Shown here: piece after piece, positions 1 through 6,539 of the stretch | Numbering within the stretch: position 1 is the stretch's first letter | Layout of the letters: each line of letters opens with the position of its first letter | Source of the DNA: Pseudomonadota bacterium | GTDB lineage: Bacteria > Pseudomonadota > Alphaproteobacteria > Acetobacterales > Acetobacteraceae | Assembly (NCBI GenBank): GCA_021808185.1 | Contig: JAKBCB010000131.1 | Coordinates: 1 to 8,855, forward strand | DNA length: 8,855 nt | Direction: 5' to 3' | Position numbers and translations under genes: made by a program | Notes under the pieces: generated by a model | What the model was told of the DNA's origin: nothing | What the model saw: the letters and a program-made list of their open reading frames with translations, nothing else | Databases searched by the model: none

Positions 1-1
1 C

Positions 2-880
2 TGCCTGATGGCGCTGCTCAACCCCGGTGACGAGGTGGTGCTGATCGAGCCGCTGTACGACACCTATCTGCCGGTGGTGAAGCTGCTGGGGGCGATCCCC
101 CGGCTGGTCCGCCTGTCGCCGCCGGCGTGGGAGCTGCCGCGCGCGGAACTGGCCGCCGCCTTCGGGCCGCGCACCAAGGCGATCCTGATGAACTCGCCGA
201 TGAACCCGACCGGCAAGGTTTTCACCGCCGACGAACTCGGCTTCATCGCCGGGCTTTTGCAGCGGCACGACGCCTACGCCATCTGCGACGAGGTCTACGA
301 GCACCTGGTTTTCGACGGGGTGCGGCATATCCCGCTGATGACGCTGCCGGGGATGCGCGAGCGCTGCCTGCGCGTGGGCAGCGCTGGCAAGACCTTCTCG
401 CTGACCGGCTGGAAGATCGGCTACATCACCGCCCCGCGTCCGCTCGCCACCGTCGCCACCAAGGCGCACCAGAACCTTACGTTCACCACGGCGCCGAACC
501 TGCAACGGGCGGTGGCGGTGGGGCTGGCCAAGCCGGACAGTTATTTCCAGGGCCTCGCCAGCGATTTGCAGCAGAAGCGCGACCGGCTGCGGGCCGGGCT
601 GTCCCGCCTCGGCTTCGGCGTGCTGGAGACGCGCGGCAGCTACTTCATTACCGCCGATTTCTCGCCGCTGTTCCCGCGCGGCTTCAATGGGACGGACGCG
701 GATTTCTGCCGCACCCTGACGGCGGAGGCGAAAGTGACCGCCATCCCGGTCTCGGCGTTCTATGAGAGCGAGGCGCCGCGCCACTACGCCCGCTTCGCCT
801 TCTGCAAGCGCCCCGAGGTGCTGGACGCGGCGCTGGAGCGCATGGGCACCTGGATCGCGGGCCGGCGTGCCGCCGCGTGA
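2..880 (+). CDS. PLP-dependent class I/II aminotransferase, kynurenine/methionine aminotransferase-like (5' truncated)
   Basis: Fold-type I PLP enzyme that moves an amino group between an amino acid and a 2-oxoacid in the cytoplasm. The frame is open to the window edge, so the true start and N-terminal substrate arm lie outside; the first in-window ATG (position 8) is internal. Visible landmarks are NPGDEV, the NSPMNPTGKVF loop (Asn for the PLP ring), CDEVYEHLVFDG (Asp for the pyridine nitrogen, Tyr for O3') and SAGKTFSLTGWKIGY, whose Lys (codon 389-391) is the expected Schiff-base lysine. The Arg in the C-terminal YARFAFCK segment probably binds the substrate carboxylate. The GSAGKTFS...GWKIG form is typical of kynurenine aminotransferase/glutamine transaminase K and YbdL-type methionine aminotransferases rather than aspartate aminotransferase proper. 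The exact substrate cannot be read from sequence. The TGA overlaps the GTG start of the next gene, which suggests co-translation. Confidence 0.93.
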   Translation, partial: CLMALLNPGDEVVLIEPLYDTYLPVVKLLGAIPRLVRLSPPAWELPRAELAAAFGPRTKAILMNSPMNPTGKVFTADELGFIAGLLQRHDAYAICDEVYEHLVFDGVRHIPLMTLPGMRERCLRVGSAGKTFSLTGWKIGYITAPRPLATVATKAHQNLTFTTAPNLQRAVAVGLAKPDSYFQGLASDLQQKRDRLRAGLSRLGFGVLETRGSYFITADFSPLFPRGFNGTDADFCRTLTAEAKVTAIPVSAFYESEAPRHYARFAFCKRPEVLDAALERMGTWIAGRRAAA

Positions 881-2229
881 GGCATCGCTCGCGGGCTTCG
901 CTCCAGCGCAGAATTGATCCGCCGCGCCGGCACACGATCTGGGCCGGCCGCATTCCGCTGCACCGTCGCGCGCCGCATCCGCCGCGCAAGGGGCTGCTGG
1001 CGCTGCTCGGCCCAGGGCTGATCACCGGCGCGTCGGACGACGACCCCTCCGGCATCGCCACCTACTCGCAGGCCGGTGCCCAGTTCGGCACGTCGATGGC
1101 CTGGGTGATGCTGTTCTGCTACCCGCTGATGGCGGCGATTCAGGAGATCAGCGCCCGCATCGGCCGCGTCACCGGGCGCGGCATCGCCGGCAATCTGCGG
1201 CTGCATTACCCGGCCTGGCTGCTGCGCGCGATCGTGGTGCTGCTGCTCGGCGCCAACATCACCAATCTCGGCGCCGACCTCGGCGCCATGGCGGACGCGG
1301 TGCATCTGCTGGTGGGCGGGCCGACCCGGCTCTATGTCGTGGCCTTCGCCGCCGGCTGCGCCGCGCTGGAGGTGTTTTCGCGCTACGACCGCTATGTCCA
1401 CATCCTGAAATGGACCTGTCTTTCGCTGCTCAGCTATGTCGCGACGGCATTGGTCGTGGATGTGGACTGGCGCGCGGTCGCCTACGACACCTTCGTGCCG
1501 AGCTTTTCGTTCAGCGCCGACTACGTCACCACCATCGTCGGCGTGCTCGGCACCACCATCACGCCGTACTGCTTCTTCTGGCAGTCCTCGCAAGAAGCCG
1601 AGGACATGCGGGTCGATCCGGCGGCCGAGGCGTTGCTGGACCATCCGGAGCAGGCCCCGGCGGCGATCGGGCGCATCCGCATCGATACCTATTTCGGCAT
1701 GGGGTATTCCAACCTCATCAGCCTTTTCATCATCGTCACCACGGCGGCGACGCTGCACGTGCATGGCATCACCGACATCCAGACATCTGCCCAGGCGGCC
1801 GAGGCGCTGCGGCCGATCGCGGGGGCTTTCACCTACTTCGTCTTTGCCGGCGGCATCATCGGCATCGGGTTGCTGGCGATCCCGGTCCTCGCCGGCTCCT
1901 GCGCCTATGTGCTGGGCGAGGCGCTGGGCTGGACGACGGGGCTTGGACGCAAGCCGACCGAGGCCAAGCCGTTCTATGGCGTGATCGCGGTGGCGACCCT
2001 GGTCGGCATCGGCATCAACTTCGTCGGCATCGACCCGATCAAGGCACTGTTCTGGTCGGCCGTGCTGAACGGCGTGGTGGCGGTGCCGCTGATGGTCACC
2101 ATCATGCTGATGGCCATGCAGCCGCGCGTGATGGGCAGCTTCACCTTGCCCCGGCCGCTCTGGGCCGTGGGCTGGCTATGCACGCTGGTGATGGCCGCCG
2201 CCGTCGCCATCATGTTCGCGACGTGGTGA
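877..2229 (+). CDS. NRAMP (SLC11)-superfamily metal transporter with non-canonical metal site
   Basis: Polytopic inner-membrane protein of 450 residues, in the usual NRAMP size range, with about eleven hydrophobic segments. The first transmembrane helix carries GPGLITGASDDDPSG (residues about 45-59) where MntH/NRAMP has the metal-binding DPGN. Asp56 is kept, but the Asn position is Gly59. In helix 6 the canonical MPHN stretch reads Thr229-Pro-Tyr-Cys232, so the methionine that favours transition metals over Ca/Mg is a threonine. Calling it a proton-coupled Mn importer would therefore be unsafe; it belongs to a broad, poorly characterised NRAMP-like branch. The GTG at 877 overlaps the aminotransferase stop (GTGA) and no good Shine-Dalgarno is visible, so translation is probably coupled. 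No other plausible start precedes helix 1. The first roughly 40 residues are Arg-rich and would be cytoplasmic. Confidence 0.9.
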   Translation: MRHRSRASLQRRIDPPRRHTIWAGRIPLHRRAPHPPRKGLLALLGPGLITGASDDDPSGIATYSQAGAQFGTSMAWVMLFCYPLMAAIQEISARIGRVTGRGIAGNLRLHYPAWLLRAIVVLLLGANITNLGADLGAMADAVHLLVGGPTRLYVVAFAAGCAALEVFSRYDRYVHILKWTCLSLLSYVATALVVDVDWRAVAYDTFVPSFSFSADYVTTIVGVLGTTITPYCFFWQSSQEAEDMRVDPAAEALLDHPEQAPAAIGRIRIDTYFGMGYSNLISLFIIVTTAATLHVHGITDIQTSAQAAEALRPIAGAFTYFVFAGGIIGIGLLAIPVLAGSCAYVLGEALGWTTGLGRKPTEAKPFYGVIAVATLVGIGINFVGIDPIKALFWSAVLNGVVAVPLMVTIMLMAMQPRVMGSFTLPRPLWAVGWLCTLVMAAAVAIMFATW

Positions 2230-2253
2230 GGGCCGCATTGACGGCCGCGGCCC
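2230..2253 (+). terminator. GC-rich hairpin just after the transporter gene (weak terminator candidate)
   Basis: GGGCCGC at 2230-2236 pairs perfectly with GCGGCCC at 2247-2253 across a 10-base loop, immediately after the TGA of the NRAMP-like gene. No T-run follows, so intrinsic termination would be inefficient. The hairpin overlaps the proposed -35 box of the tRNA, so it may equally be a by-product of base composition. Confidence 0.3.
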
Positions 2254-2265
2254 CTCCGTCCTAAA
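2238..2265 (+). promoter_or_regulatory. Candidate sigma-70 promoter for tRNA-His
   Basis: TTGACG at 2238-2243 matches five of six bases of the -35 consensus. After a 16-base spacer comes CCTAAA at 2260-2265, three of six matches to TATAAT. Transcription would start near 2272, about 16 bases before the mature tRNA 5' end, a normal leader length for a tRNA gene. The -10 box is weak and the assignment rests mainly on position. Confidence 0.45.
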
Positions 2266-2287
2266 CCCCTCGCCCACGCGGCACGGT

Positions 2288-2364
2288 GGCGGCCTTAGCT
2301 CAGCTGGTAGAGCGCCAGGTTGTGGTCTTGGATGTCACGGGTTCGAGCCCCGTAGGTCGCCCCA
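2288..2364 (+). tRNA. tRNA-His (anticodon GTG), with encoded G-1 and CCA
   Basis: A full cloverleaf can be drawn. The acceptor stem is 2289-2295 with 2354-2360 (one G-T wobble). The D arm is GCTC/GAGC (2298-2301, 2310-2313). The anticodon stem is 2315-2319 with 2327-2331, with loop TTGTGGT holding anticodon GTG at 2322-2324. The variable loop is ATGTC, and the T arm ACGGG/CCCGT closes the TTCGAGC loop. The discriminator is C at 2361 and CCA is encoded at 2362-2364. The G at 2288 is placed to be G-1 opposite C73, the hallmark of histidine tRNA recognised by classical HisRS. It ends 16 bases before the stop codon of the convergent NIPSNAP gene. Confidence 0.96.
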
Positions 2365-2380
2365 CCCCGCCGCGTGTTCC

Positions 2381-2707
2381 TTATTTCACGGACGAGAATG
2401 CCGTCGGCGCCAGGAACTGGCTGCTGATGTTGTGCACGATCGGTCCGTCCTTCTCCGAGGCCGCGCGCGCGGCGATCCACTCCGGATCGGCCATGAACGC
2501 ACCCCATTTGGCCTCGCGCTCGGCCATGCTGTCCCAGGCGACCAGATAGGTGAGATCCTGGTTGCTCTCGCCGATCACCGTCGTCCAGAACCCGGCCTGG
2601 CGGATGCCGTGCCGCGCCCAGATGCGCAGCGTGTCGTTCTGAAAGCGCGACAGCAGCGCCGGCATGCGGCCGGGCAGGCAGCGATAGACGCGCATCTCGT
2701 AGATCAT
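2381..2707 (-). CDS. NIPSNAP-family small protein
   Basis: A 108-residue protein with the dimeric ferredoxin-like (alpha/beta barrel) NIPSNAP pattern. It opens MIYEMRVYRCLPGRMPALL, followed by RIWARHGI, then GFWTTVIGESNQDLTYLVAW and a WxxFMADPEW helix, the usual order of this family. Bacterial members are cytosolic and mostly of unknown function; some resemble dimeric monooxygenase-like barrels. The start at 2707 is chosen because GAGGGGGA lies about 5 bases upstream and because family members begin with exactly this M-x-x-E-x-R-x-Y pattern; the frame stays open further upstream but without a ribosome binding site. It is divergent from the cyclase operon with a 134-base gap. No terminator is seen before tRNA-His, so readthrough would be antisense to that tRNA. 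Confidence 0.85.
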   Translation of the reverse strand: MIYEMRVYRCLPGRMPALLSRFQNDTLRIWARHGIRQAGFWTTVIGESNQDLTYLVAWDSMAEREAKWGAFMADPEWIAARAASEKDGPIVHNISSQFLAPTAFSSVK

Positions 2708-2841
2708 GTGGTCCCCCTCGATCGGTTCGTGCGGCCGGCATGGTGCCCGCGCGCGGCCGGGCCGGGAAGGGGGCGCCTGCCGGCTTGACGTGCCGCCGCG
2801 CGGCGCGGGACGCTCCGCCCGCAAGCGAGGGGAGCCCGTCC

Positions 2842-3618
2842 ATGCCGCGCCGCCTGATCGACATTTCGATCCCGCTGGAAAACGACGTGCCGGCCGACCC
2901 GCCATTCCAGCGCGTCGCCATCACCTATACCGACCACAAGCAGTCGGCCCCGCAGGTGGCATCGCTGTTCCCCGGCCTCACCGTCGCCGACCTGCCGGAC
3001 GGCGAGGGCTGGGCGGTCGAACACGTCGCGATCTCGACGCATAACGGCACGCATCTGGACGCGCCGTATCACTACGCCTCCACCATGGACGGCGGAAAGC
3101 GCGCCAGCACCATCGACGAGGTGCCGCTCGAATGGTGTTTGCAACCGGGAATAAAACTCGATTTCCGCCATCTGCCGGACGGCTACGTGGCGACGCCCGC
3201 CGATGTGGAGGCCGAACTCGCCCGAATCGGCCACACGCTGCGCCCGCTCGACATCGTGCTGGTCAACACCAGCGCGGGCGCCAAATACGGCCAGCCCGAC
3301 TACGTGCCGAGCGGCTGCGGCATGGGACGGGAAGCGACGCTGTATCTGCTGGAGCGCGGCGTGCGCGTGACCGGCACCGATGCCTGGAGTTGGGACGCGC
3401 CCTTCGTCCACACCGCGCGCCGCTACGCCGAGACCCGCAACGCCAGGCTGATCTGGGAAGGCCACCGCGCGGGGCGGGAGATCGGCTATTGCCATCTGGA
3501 AAAGCTGCATAACCTCGAAGCCTTGCCTTCCTCCGGCTTCATGGTCTCCTGTTTCCCGGTGAAGATCCGGGCGGCGTCCGCGGGCTGGACGCGGGCTGTC
3601 GCCATCATCGAGGAATAG
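2842..3618 (+). CDS. Cyclase-family metal-dependent hydrolase (kynurenine formamidase/isatin hydrolase-like)
   Basis: A 258-residue member of the 'putative cyclase' family, whose known members hydrolyse amide or lactam bonds (arylformamidase, isatin hydrolase) using Zn or Mn. The family signature HxGTHxDxPxH is present as H67-N-G-T-H71-L-D73-A-P-Y-H77, so His67, His71, Asp73 and the terminal His77 are intact. GTDAWSWDAPF lies in the C-terminal half, and the end has the usual CFPVKIRAASAGWTRAVAI strand. The ATG at 2842 is preceded by GAGGGGAG at 2827-2834, whereas upstream in-frame codons lack such a site. No signal peptide, so cytoplasmic. It is the first gene of a likely three-gene operon, with the next start only 4 bases after its stop. 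The substrate cannot be inferred; at about 258 residues it is longer than KynB (about 210), so a kynurenine role is not assumed. Confidence 0.9.
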   Translation: MPRRLIDISIPLENDVPADPPFQRVAITYTDHKQSAPQVASLFPGLTVADLPDGEGWAVEHVAISTHNGTHLDAPYHYASTMDGGKRASTIDEVPLEWCLQPGIKLDFRHLPDGYVATPADVEAELARIGHTLRPLDIVLVNTSAGAKYGQPDYVPSGCGMGREATLYLLERGVRVTGTDAWSWDAPFVHTARRYAETRNARLIWEGHRAGREIGYCHLEKLHNLEALPSSGFMVSCFPVKIRAASAGWTRAVAIIEE

Positions 3619-3622
3619 CGCC

Positions 3623-4963
3623 ATGCGGATAGTGATGGCCGGACTGGCCGGCGCGGCCCTACTGGCCGGCGCCGCGCGGGCGGACACCCCGCCGCCGCCG
3701 CTCGCGAAGATCGGCCATATCCTCGTGGTGTTCGAGGAAAACCGCAGCTTCGACAATTTGTTCGGCCATTTTCCCGGCGCGAATGGCCTCGATAACGCGG
3801 GTGGCGCCGCGACCCAGGTCGGGCGCGACGGCGCGCCGTTGGCAAGCCTTCCGCCGGTGATGATCCCCTGGCCGCCGCCGCCGGTGGCCGATCGGCGCTT
3901 CCCGACAGCCCTGCCCAACCGGCCGTTCGACGCCGGCGCCTACGTCAAACCCTCCGAGATCAGCGGCGATCTGGTGCATCGCTTCTATCAGGAGCAAGGC
4001 CAGATCGACGGCGGCAGGATGGACAAGTTCGCCGCCATCTCCGACGCCGGCGGCCTCGTGATGGGCTACTACAACGTCAAGGACAGCAACCTCTGGCGGC
4101 TGGCCGGGGAGTATGCGCTCGGCGACGCGATGTTCCATTCGGCCTTCGGCGGTTCGTTCCTCAACCACGCGTTTCTGGTGTGCGGTTGCGCCTTCCGCTG
4201 GCCGGACGCCCCGGCGAAATTCGTCGCCCAGCGCGACGCCGCGGGAAAGATCGTCAAGGACGGCGCGGTGACGCCGGAAGGCGACGCGGTCAACACGCTG
4301 CGCAGCGTGTATCTGCACGAGCCGCGCGAGACCGACCCGGGCCAACTCGTGCCGCCGCAGACCATGCCGCATATCGGCGACCGGCTGGACGCCAAGGGTG
4401 TCAGTTGGGCCTGGTACGGCGGCGGCTACGCGGACGCGGCGGCGGGGCATCCGGGCGCGCTGTTCCAGTATCACCACCAGCCGCTCGCCTATTTCGCCGA
4501 CCTCGCGCCCGGCACGGCGGCGAACAAGGCGCATCTGAAGGACTACCCGGACCTGCTGGCCGACATCGCAGCCGGCACGCTGCCGAAGGTCGCGTTCTAC
4601 AAGCCGTACGGCAGCCTCAACCAGCATCCCGGCTACGCCAACATCACGGATGGCGACGCGCATCTGGGCGAGCTGATCGAGAAGCTGAAGGCAAGCCCCG
4701 ACTGGCACGACCTGCTGGTGATCGTCACCTACGACGAGAATGGAGGCCAATGGGACCATGTGCCGCCGCCGCATCGCGACGCCTGGGGGCCAGGGACGCG
4801 GGTGCCGCTGCTGGCGATCGGGCCGACGGTGAAGCGGCACTTCATCGACCACACGCAGTACGATTTCGGCTCCATCCTGCGCACGATCGAACTCACCTTC
4901 GGCGCCGAGCCGGTCAACGCGCGGGATGGCAACGCGACGCCGATGACGAATTTTCTGGAGTAG
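3623..4963 (+). CDS. Secreted acid phosphatase/phospholipase C-type phosphoesterase
   Basis: A 446-residue enzyme of the alkaline-phosphatase-like phosphoesterase family that includes Francisella AcpA and bacterial phospholipases C. It has a clear signal peptide: Met-Arg-Ile, a hydrophobic Ala/Gly/Leu core, and an ARA cleavage site after residue 20, so it acts in the periplasm or outside. EENRSFDNLFG (residues 38-48) supplies metal ligands Glu39 and Asn40. GGSFLNH supplies Ser178, at the position of the AcpA nucleophile Ser175. TYDENGGQWDHVPPP supplies Asp371-Glu372 as further metal ligands. QHPGYANITDGDAHLG is the typical substrate-pocket loop. GAGGA at 3610-3614 gives a ribosome binding site inside the end of the cyclase gene; a second ATG at 3635 is less well spaced. 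It may hydrolyse phosphomonoesters or phospholipids; sequence alone does not decide. Confidence 0.92.
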   Translation: MRIVMAGLAGAALLAGAARADTPPPPLAKIGHILVVFEENRSFDNLFGHFPGANGLDNAGGAATQVGRDGAPLASLPPVMIPWPPPPVADRRFPTALPNRPFDAGAYVKPSEISGDLVHRFYQEQGQIDGGRMDKFAAISDAGGLVMGYYNVKDSNLWRLAGEYALGDAMFHSAFGGSFLNHAFLVCGCAFRWPDAPAKFVAQRDAAGKIVKDGAVTPEGDAVNTLRSVYLHEPRETDPGQLVPPQTMPHIGDRLDAKGVSWAWYGGGYADAAAGHPGALFQYHHQPLAYFADLAPGTAANKAHLKDYPDLLADIAAGTLPKVAFYKPYGSLNQHPGYANITDGDAHLGELIEKLKASPDWHDLLVIVTYDENGGQWDHVPPPHRDAWGPGTRVPLLAIGPTVKRHFIDHTQYDFGSILRTIELTFGAEPVNARDGNATPMTNFLE

Positions 4964-4994
4964 GGCAGGGATCACGCCCTGAGAGGGAACCACC

Positions 4995-5690
4995 ATGACC
5001 GACCGATCGTTCTCGCGCGCCGACCTTGAGACGCTGCGCCAATGGGACACGCCGACCATCTGCAACGGCCTGGAACTGATCGTGCCCGAGCGCCGGGCCG
5101 TGGGGTTCACCGTCGAGCCGATGGTCGCCGCCGACCGCAAGCTGCCGCCCATCGTGGGCCTCGCGCGCACCGGGTTGATCCGTGCCAAGGAAAAGCCACG
5201 CGGGCCGATCCCCACGCGCGAGGACTGGTACGACTACGTCGCCGCCGGCGACCTGCCCACCATTGCCGTGTTGCAGGACATCGACGACCGGCCCGGCTAC
5301 GGCGCCTTCTGGGGCGAGGTGCAATCGACCGTGCATCTGGCGCTCGGCGTCGCCGGGTGCGTCACCAACGGCTCGTTTCGCGATCTCGACATGCTTGCCC
5401 CGGGCTTCCAGATCGTCGGCGGCCGCGTCGGCCCAAGCCATGCGCATGTGCACATGGTGCAGATGCGCTGCCAGGTGAACGTGTTCGGGATGCTGTGCGA
5501 CCATGACGACGTGATCCACTCGGACTATCACGGCGCCGTCGTCATTCCCGCCGATGCCGTGCGCAAACTTCCCGCAGCCATCGACCTGATCACGCGGCGG
5601 GAAAAGGTGATCCTCGACATGGCGCGCGCGCCGGGCTTTTCCGCCGCCAAGATGCGCGAGGCGCTGAAGCAGGCCGGCGAGATCCACTGA
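4995..5690 (+). CDS. RraA-family protein (HMG/CHA aldolase-like)
   Basis: A 231-residue RraA/dimethylmenaquinone-methyltransferase-like protein. Characterised enzymes of this fold are divalent-metal class II pyruvate aldolases (4-hydroxy-4-methyl-2-oxoglutarate aldolase) and oxaloacetate decarboxylases; E. coli RraA itself inhibits RNase E. The protein shows TPTICNGLE at the N-terminus, then FWGEVQ, then GVAGCVTNGSFRDLD, where Arg129-Asp130 match the catalytic Arg and metal-binding Asp of the aldolases, and finally HSDYHGAVVIP near the C-terminus. The position often Asp in (T/V)DGxxRD is Asn125. Keeping Arg-Asp and Gly-Glu favours an enzyme over a pure RNase E inhibitor, which is inference. 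The start at 4995 has GAGAGGGA at 4981-4988. It lies 31 bases after the phosphoesterase gene and is followed by a terminator hairpin, making it the last gene of that unit. Confidence 0.9.
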   Translation: MTDRSFSRADLETLRQWDTPTICNGLELIVPERRAVGFTVEPMVAADRKLPPIVGLARTGLIRAKEKPRGPIPTREDWYDYVAAGDLPTIAVLQDIDDRPGYGAFWGEVQSTVHLALGVAGCVTNGSFRDLDMLAPGFQIVGGRVGPSHAHVHMVQMRCQVNVFGMLCDHDDVIHSDYHGAVVIPADAVRKLPAAIDLITRREKVILDMARAPGFSAAKMREALKQAGEIH

Positions 5691-5697
5691 CAAGAAA

Positions 5698-5725
5698 CCG
5701 CCCCCTCCCGCAAGGGCGGGGTTTT
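5698..5725 (+). terminator. Rho-independent terminator after the cyclase-phosphoesterase-RraA operon
   Basis: CCGCCC at 5698-5703 pairs with GGGCGG at 5714-5719 around a 10-base loop. After two more G bases comes TTTT at 5722-5725. It starts 8 bases after the RraA-like stop codon and precedes the SDR ribosome binding site by 28 bases, so it separates the two units. Confidence 0.7.
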
Positions 5726-5767
5726 GCTTAACGTCAGCACGAGCGTTGCATCGGGGAGATTCCGTCC

Positions 5768-6493
5768 ATGCGGCCGTTCGATCTGACGGGCAGGCGCATC
5801 ATGATCACCGGCGGCGCCAGCGGTATCGGCGCCGCGACCGCGCGGCTGTGCGCGCAACTCGGTGCCACCCCCATCATCGCCGACCGGCAGGATGCCGCCA
5901 GCCTGCGCGACGAGATCCTGGCCGCCGGCGGCGACGCGGAAACCGTCGCCTGCGACGTCACCGACCGCGCGGCGGTGGCGCGGGCGGTTGCCGCGAGCGG
6001 CCGTATCGACGGGCTGGTGGCGTGCTCGGGCATCCTGCCGTTCGAGGACTGGGACAGTCCCGACTGGGACGCGGCGTTCGCGCGCACCAGCGATGTCAAC
6101 GTGCGCGGCGTGCTGCTGTGCGCGCGCGCCGTGCTGCCCGGCATGATCGAGCGGCGGGACGGCCGGATCGTGCTGGTCAGTTCCGTCGCGGCGCGCATGG
6201 GCGGGCTGCTGTCCGGGCCGCATTATGTGGCATCGAAGGGCGCGATCAACGCGGTGCTGAAATGGCTCGCCCGGCGTGGCGCGCCGCATAACGTGCTGGT
6301 CAACGGCGTCGCCCCGGGGTTGACGCAGACCCCGATGGTGGCCGGCCAGCAGGCCAATCTCGCCGCGATCCCGGTGGGGCGGAGCGCCGCACCCGAGGAA
6401 ATCGCCGCCCCCATCGCCTTCCTGCTCTCACCGGCCGCGAGCTACGTGTGCGGTCTGATGATGGACGTGAACGGTGGGGTTTACATGGGGTGA
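5768..6493 (+). CDS. Short-chain dehydrogenase/reductase (classical SDR)
   Basis: A 241-residue classical SDR, a cytoplasmic NAD(P)(H)-dependent oxidoreductase with a Rossmann fold. The cofactor loop TGGASGIG lies at residues 14-21, an Asp (AcDVTD) follows beta-4, and the catalytic residues are Ser139, Tyr153 and Lys157 (SSVAA...HYVASKGA). NGVAPGLTQTPM after beta-6 and the C-terminal GLMMDVNGGVYMG complete the pattern. The usual NNAG motif is altered to ACSG. An Asp (IIADRQD) at the end of beta-2 suggests NAD(H) preference. The start is set by GGGGAGA at 5753-5759, about 8 bases upstream of ATG. It stands alone between an upstream terminator and a convergent methyltransferase gene. The substrate is unknown, and a role in borosin maturation is not supported because it lies on the opposite strand. 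Confidence 0.93.
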   Translation: MRPFDLTGRRIMITGGASGIGAATARLCAQLGATPIIADRQDAASLRDEILAAGGDAETVACDVTDRAAVARAVAASGRIDGLVACSGILPFEDWDSPDWDAAFARTSDVNVRGVLLCARAVLPGMIERRDGRIVLVSSVAARMGGLLSGPHYVASKGAINAVLKWLARRGAPHNVLVNGVAPGLTQTPMVAGQQANLAAIPVGRSAAPEEIAAPIAFLLSPAASYVCGLMMDVNGGVYMG

Positions 6494-6500
6494 TCGCGCG

Positions 6501-6531
6501 GCAACCCCTTCCCGCGGTGGGAAGGGGTTGC
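6501..6531. terminator. Perfect 13-bp inverted repeat between convergent genes
   Basis: GCAACCCCTTCCC at 6501-6513 is exactly complementary to GGGAAGGGGTTGC at 6519-6531 with a 5-base loop GCGGT. It fills most of the 46-base gap between the stop codons of the SDR gene and the borosin methyltransferase gene. No T-run flanks it on either strand. A bidirectional terminator or 3'-end stabilising hairpin is the natural reading; a dispersed extragenic repeat is the alternative. Confidence 0.6.
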
Positions 6532-6539
6532 GCCGGCGA

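Noticed and set aside
784..1764. Open frame of 326 codons on the minus strand under the NRAMP-like gene
   Set aside because: Low-complexity Arg/Ala/His-rich translation antisense to a clear membrane protein, with no ribosome binding site.
2785..2813. TTGACG as a promoter -35 box for the cyclase operon
   Set aside because: No acceptable -10 sequence occurs at 15-19 bases, as the following bases are nearly all G and C. The real promoter in this gap is not recognisable.
2..3618. A kynurenine pathway cluster from the aminotransferase and the formamidase-like cyclase
   Set aside because: The two genes are separated by a transporter, a tRNA and an opposite-strand gene. Both families are broad, and no kynureninase or dioxygenase is present.
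2704..3918. Open frame of 404 codons on the minus strand opposite the cyclase gene
   Set aside because: It covers the cyclase coding region and the divergent spacer, and its translation matches no family. The cyclase has a full metal motif and a Shine-Dalgarno.
3659..5215. Open frame of 518 codons on the minus strand opposite the phosphoesterase gene
   Set aside because: Arg/His/Val-rich composition without any recognisable domain, lying antisense to a well-supported phosphoesterase. This is the usual shadow of high-GC third positions.
5724..5752. TTGCTT ... TGCATC as a promoter for the SDR gene
   Set aside because: Both boxes match poorly, and transcription would begin on top of the ribosome binding site.
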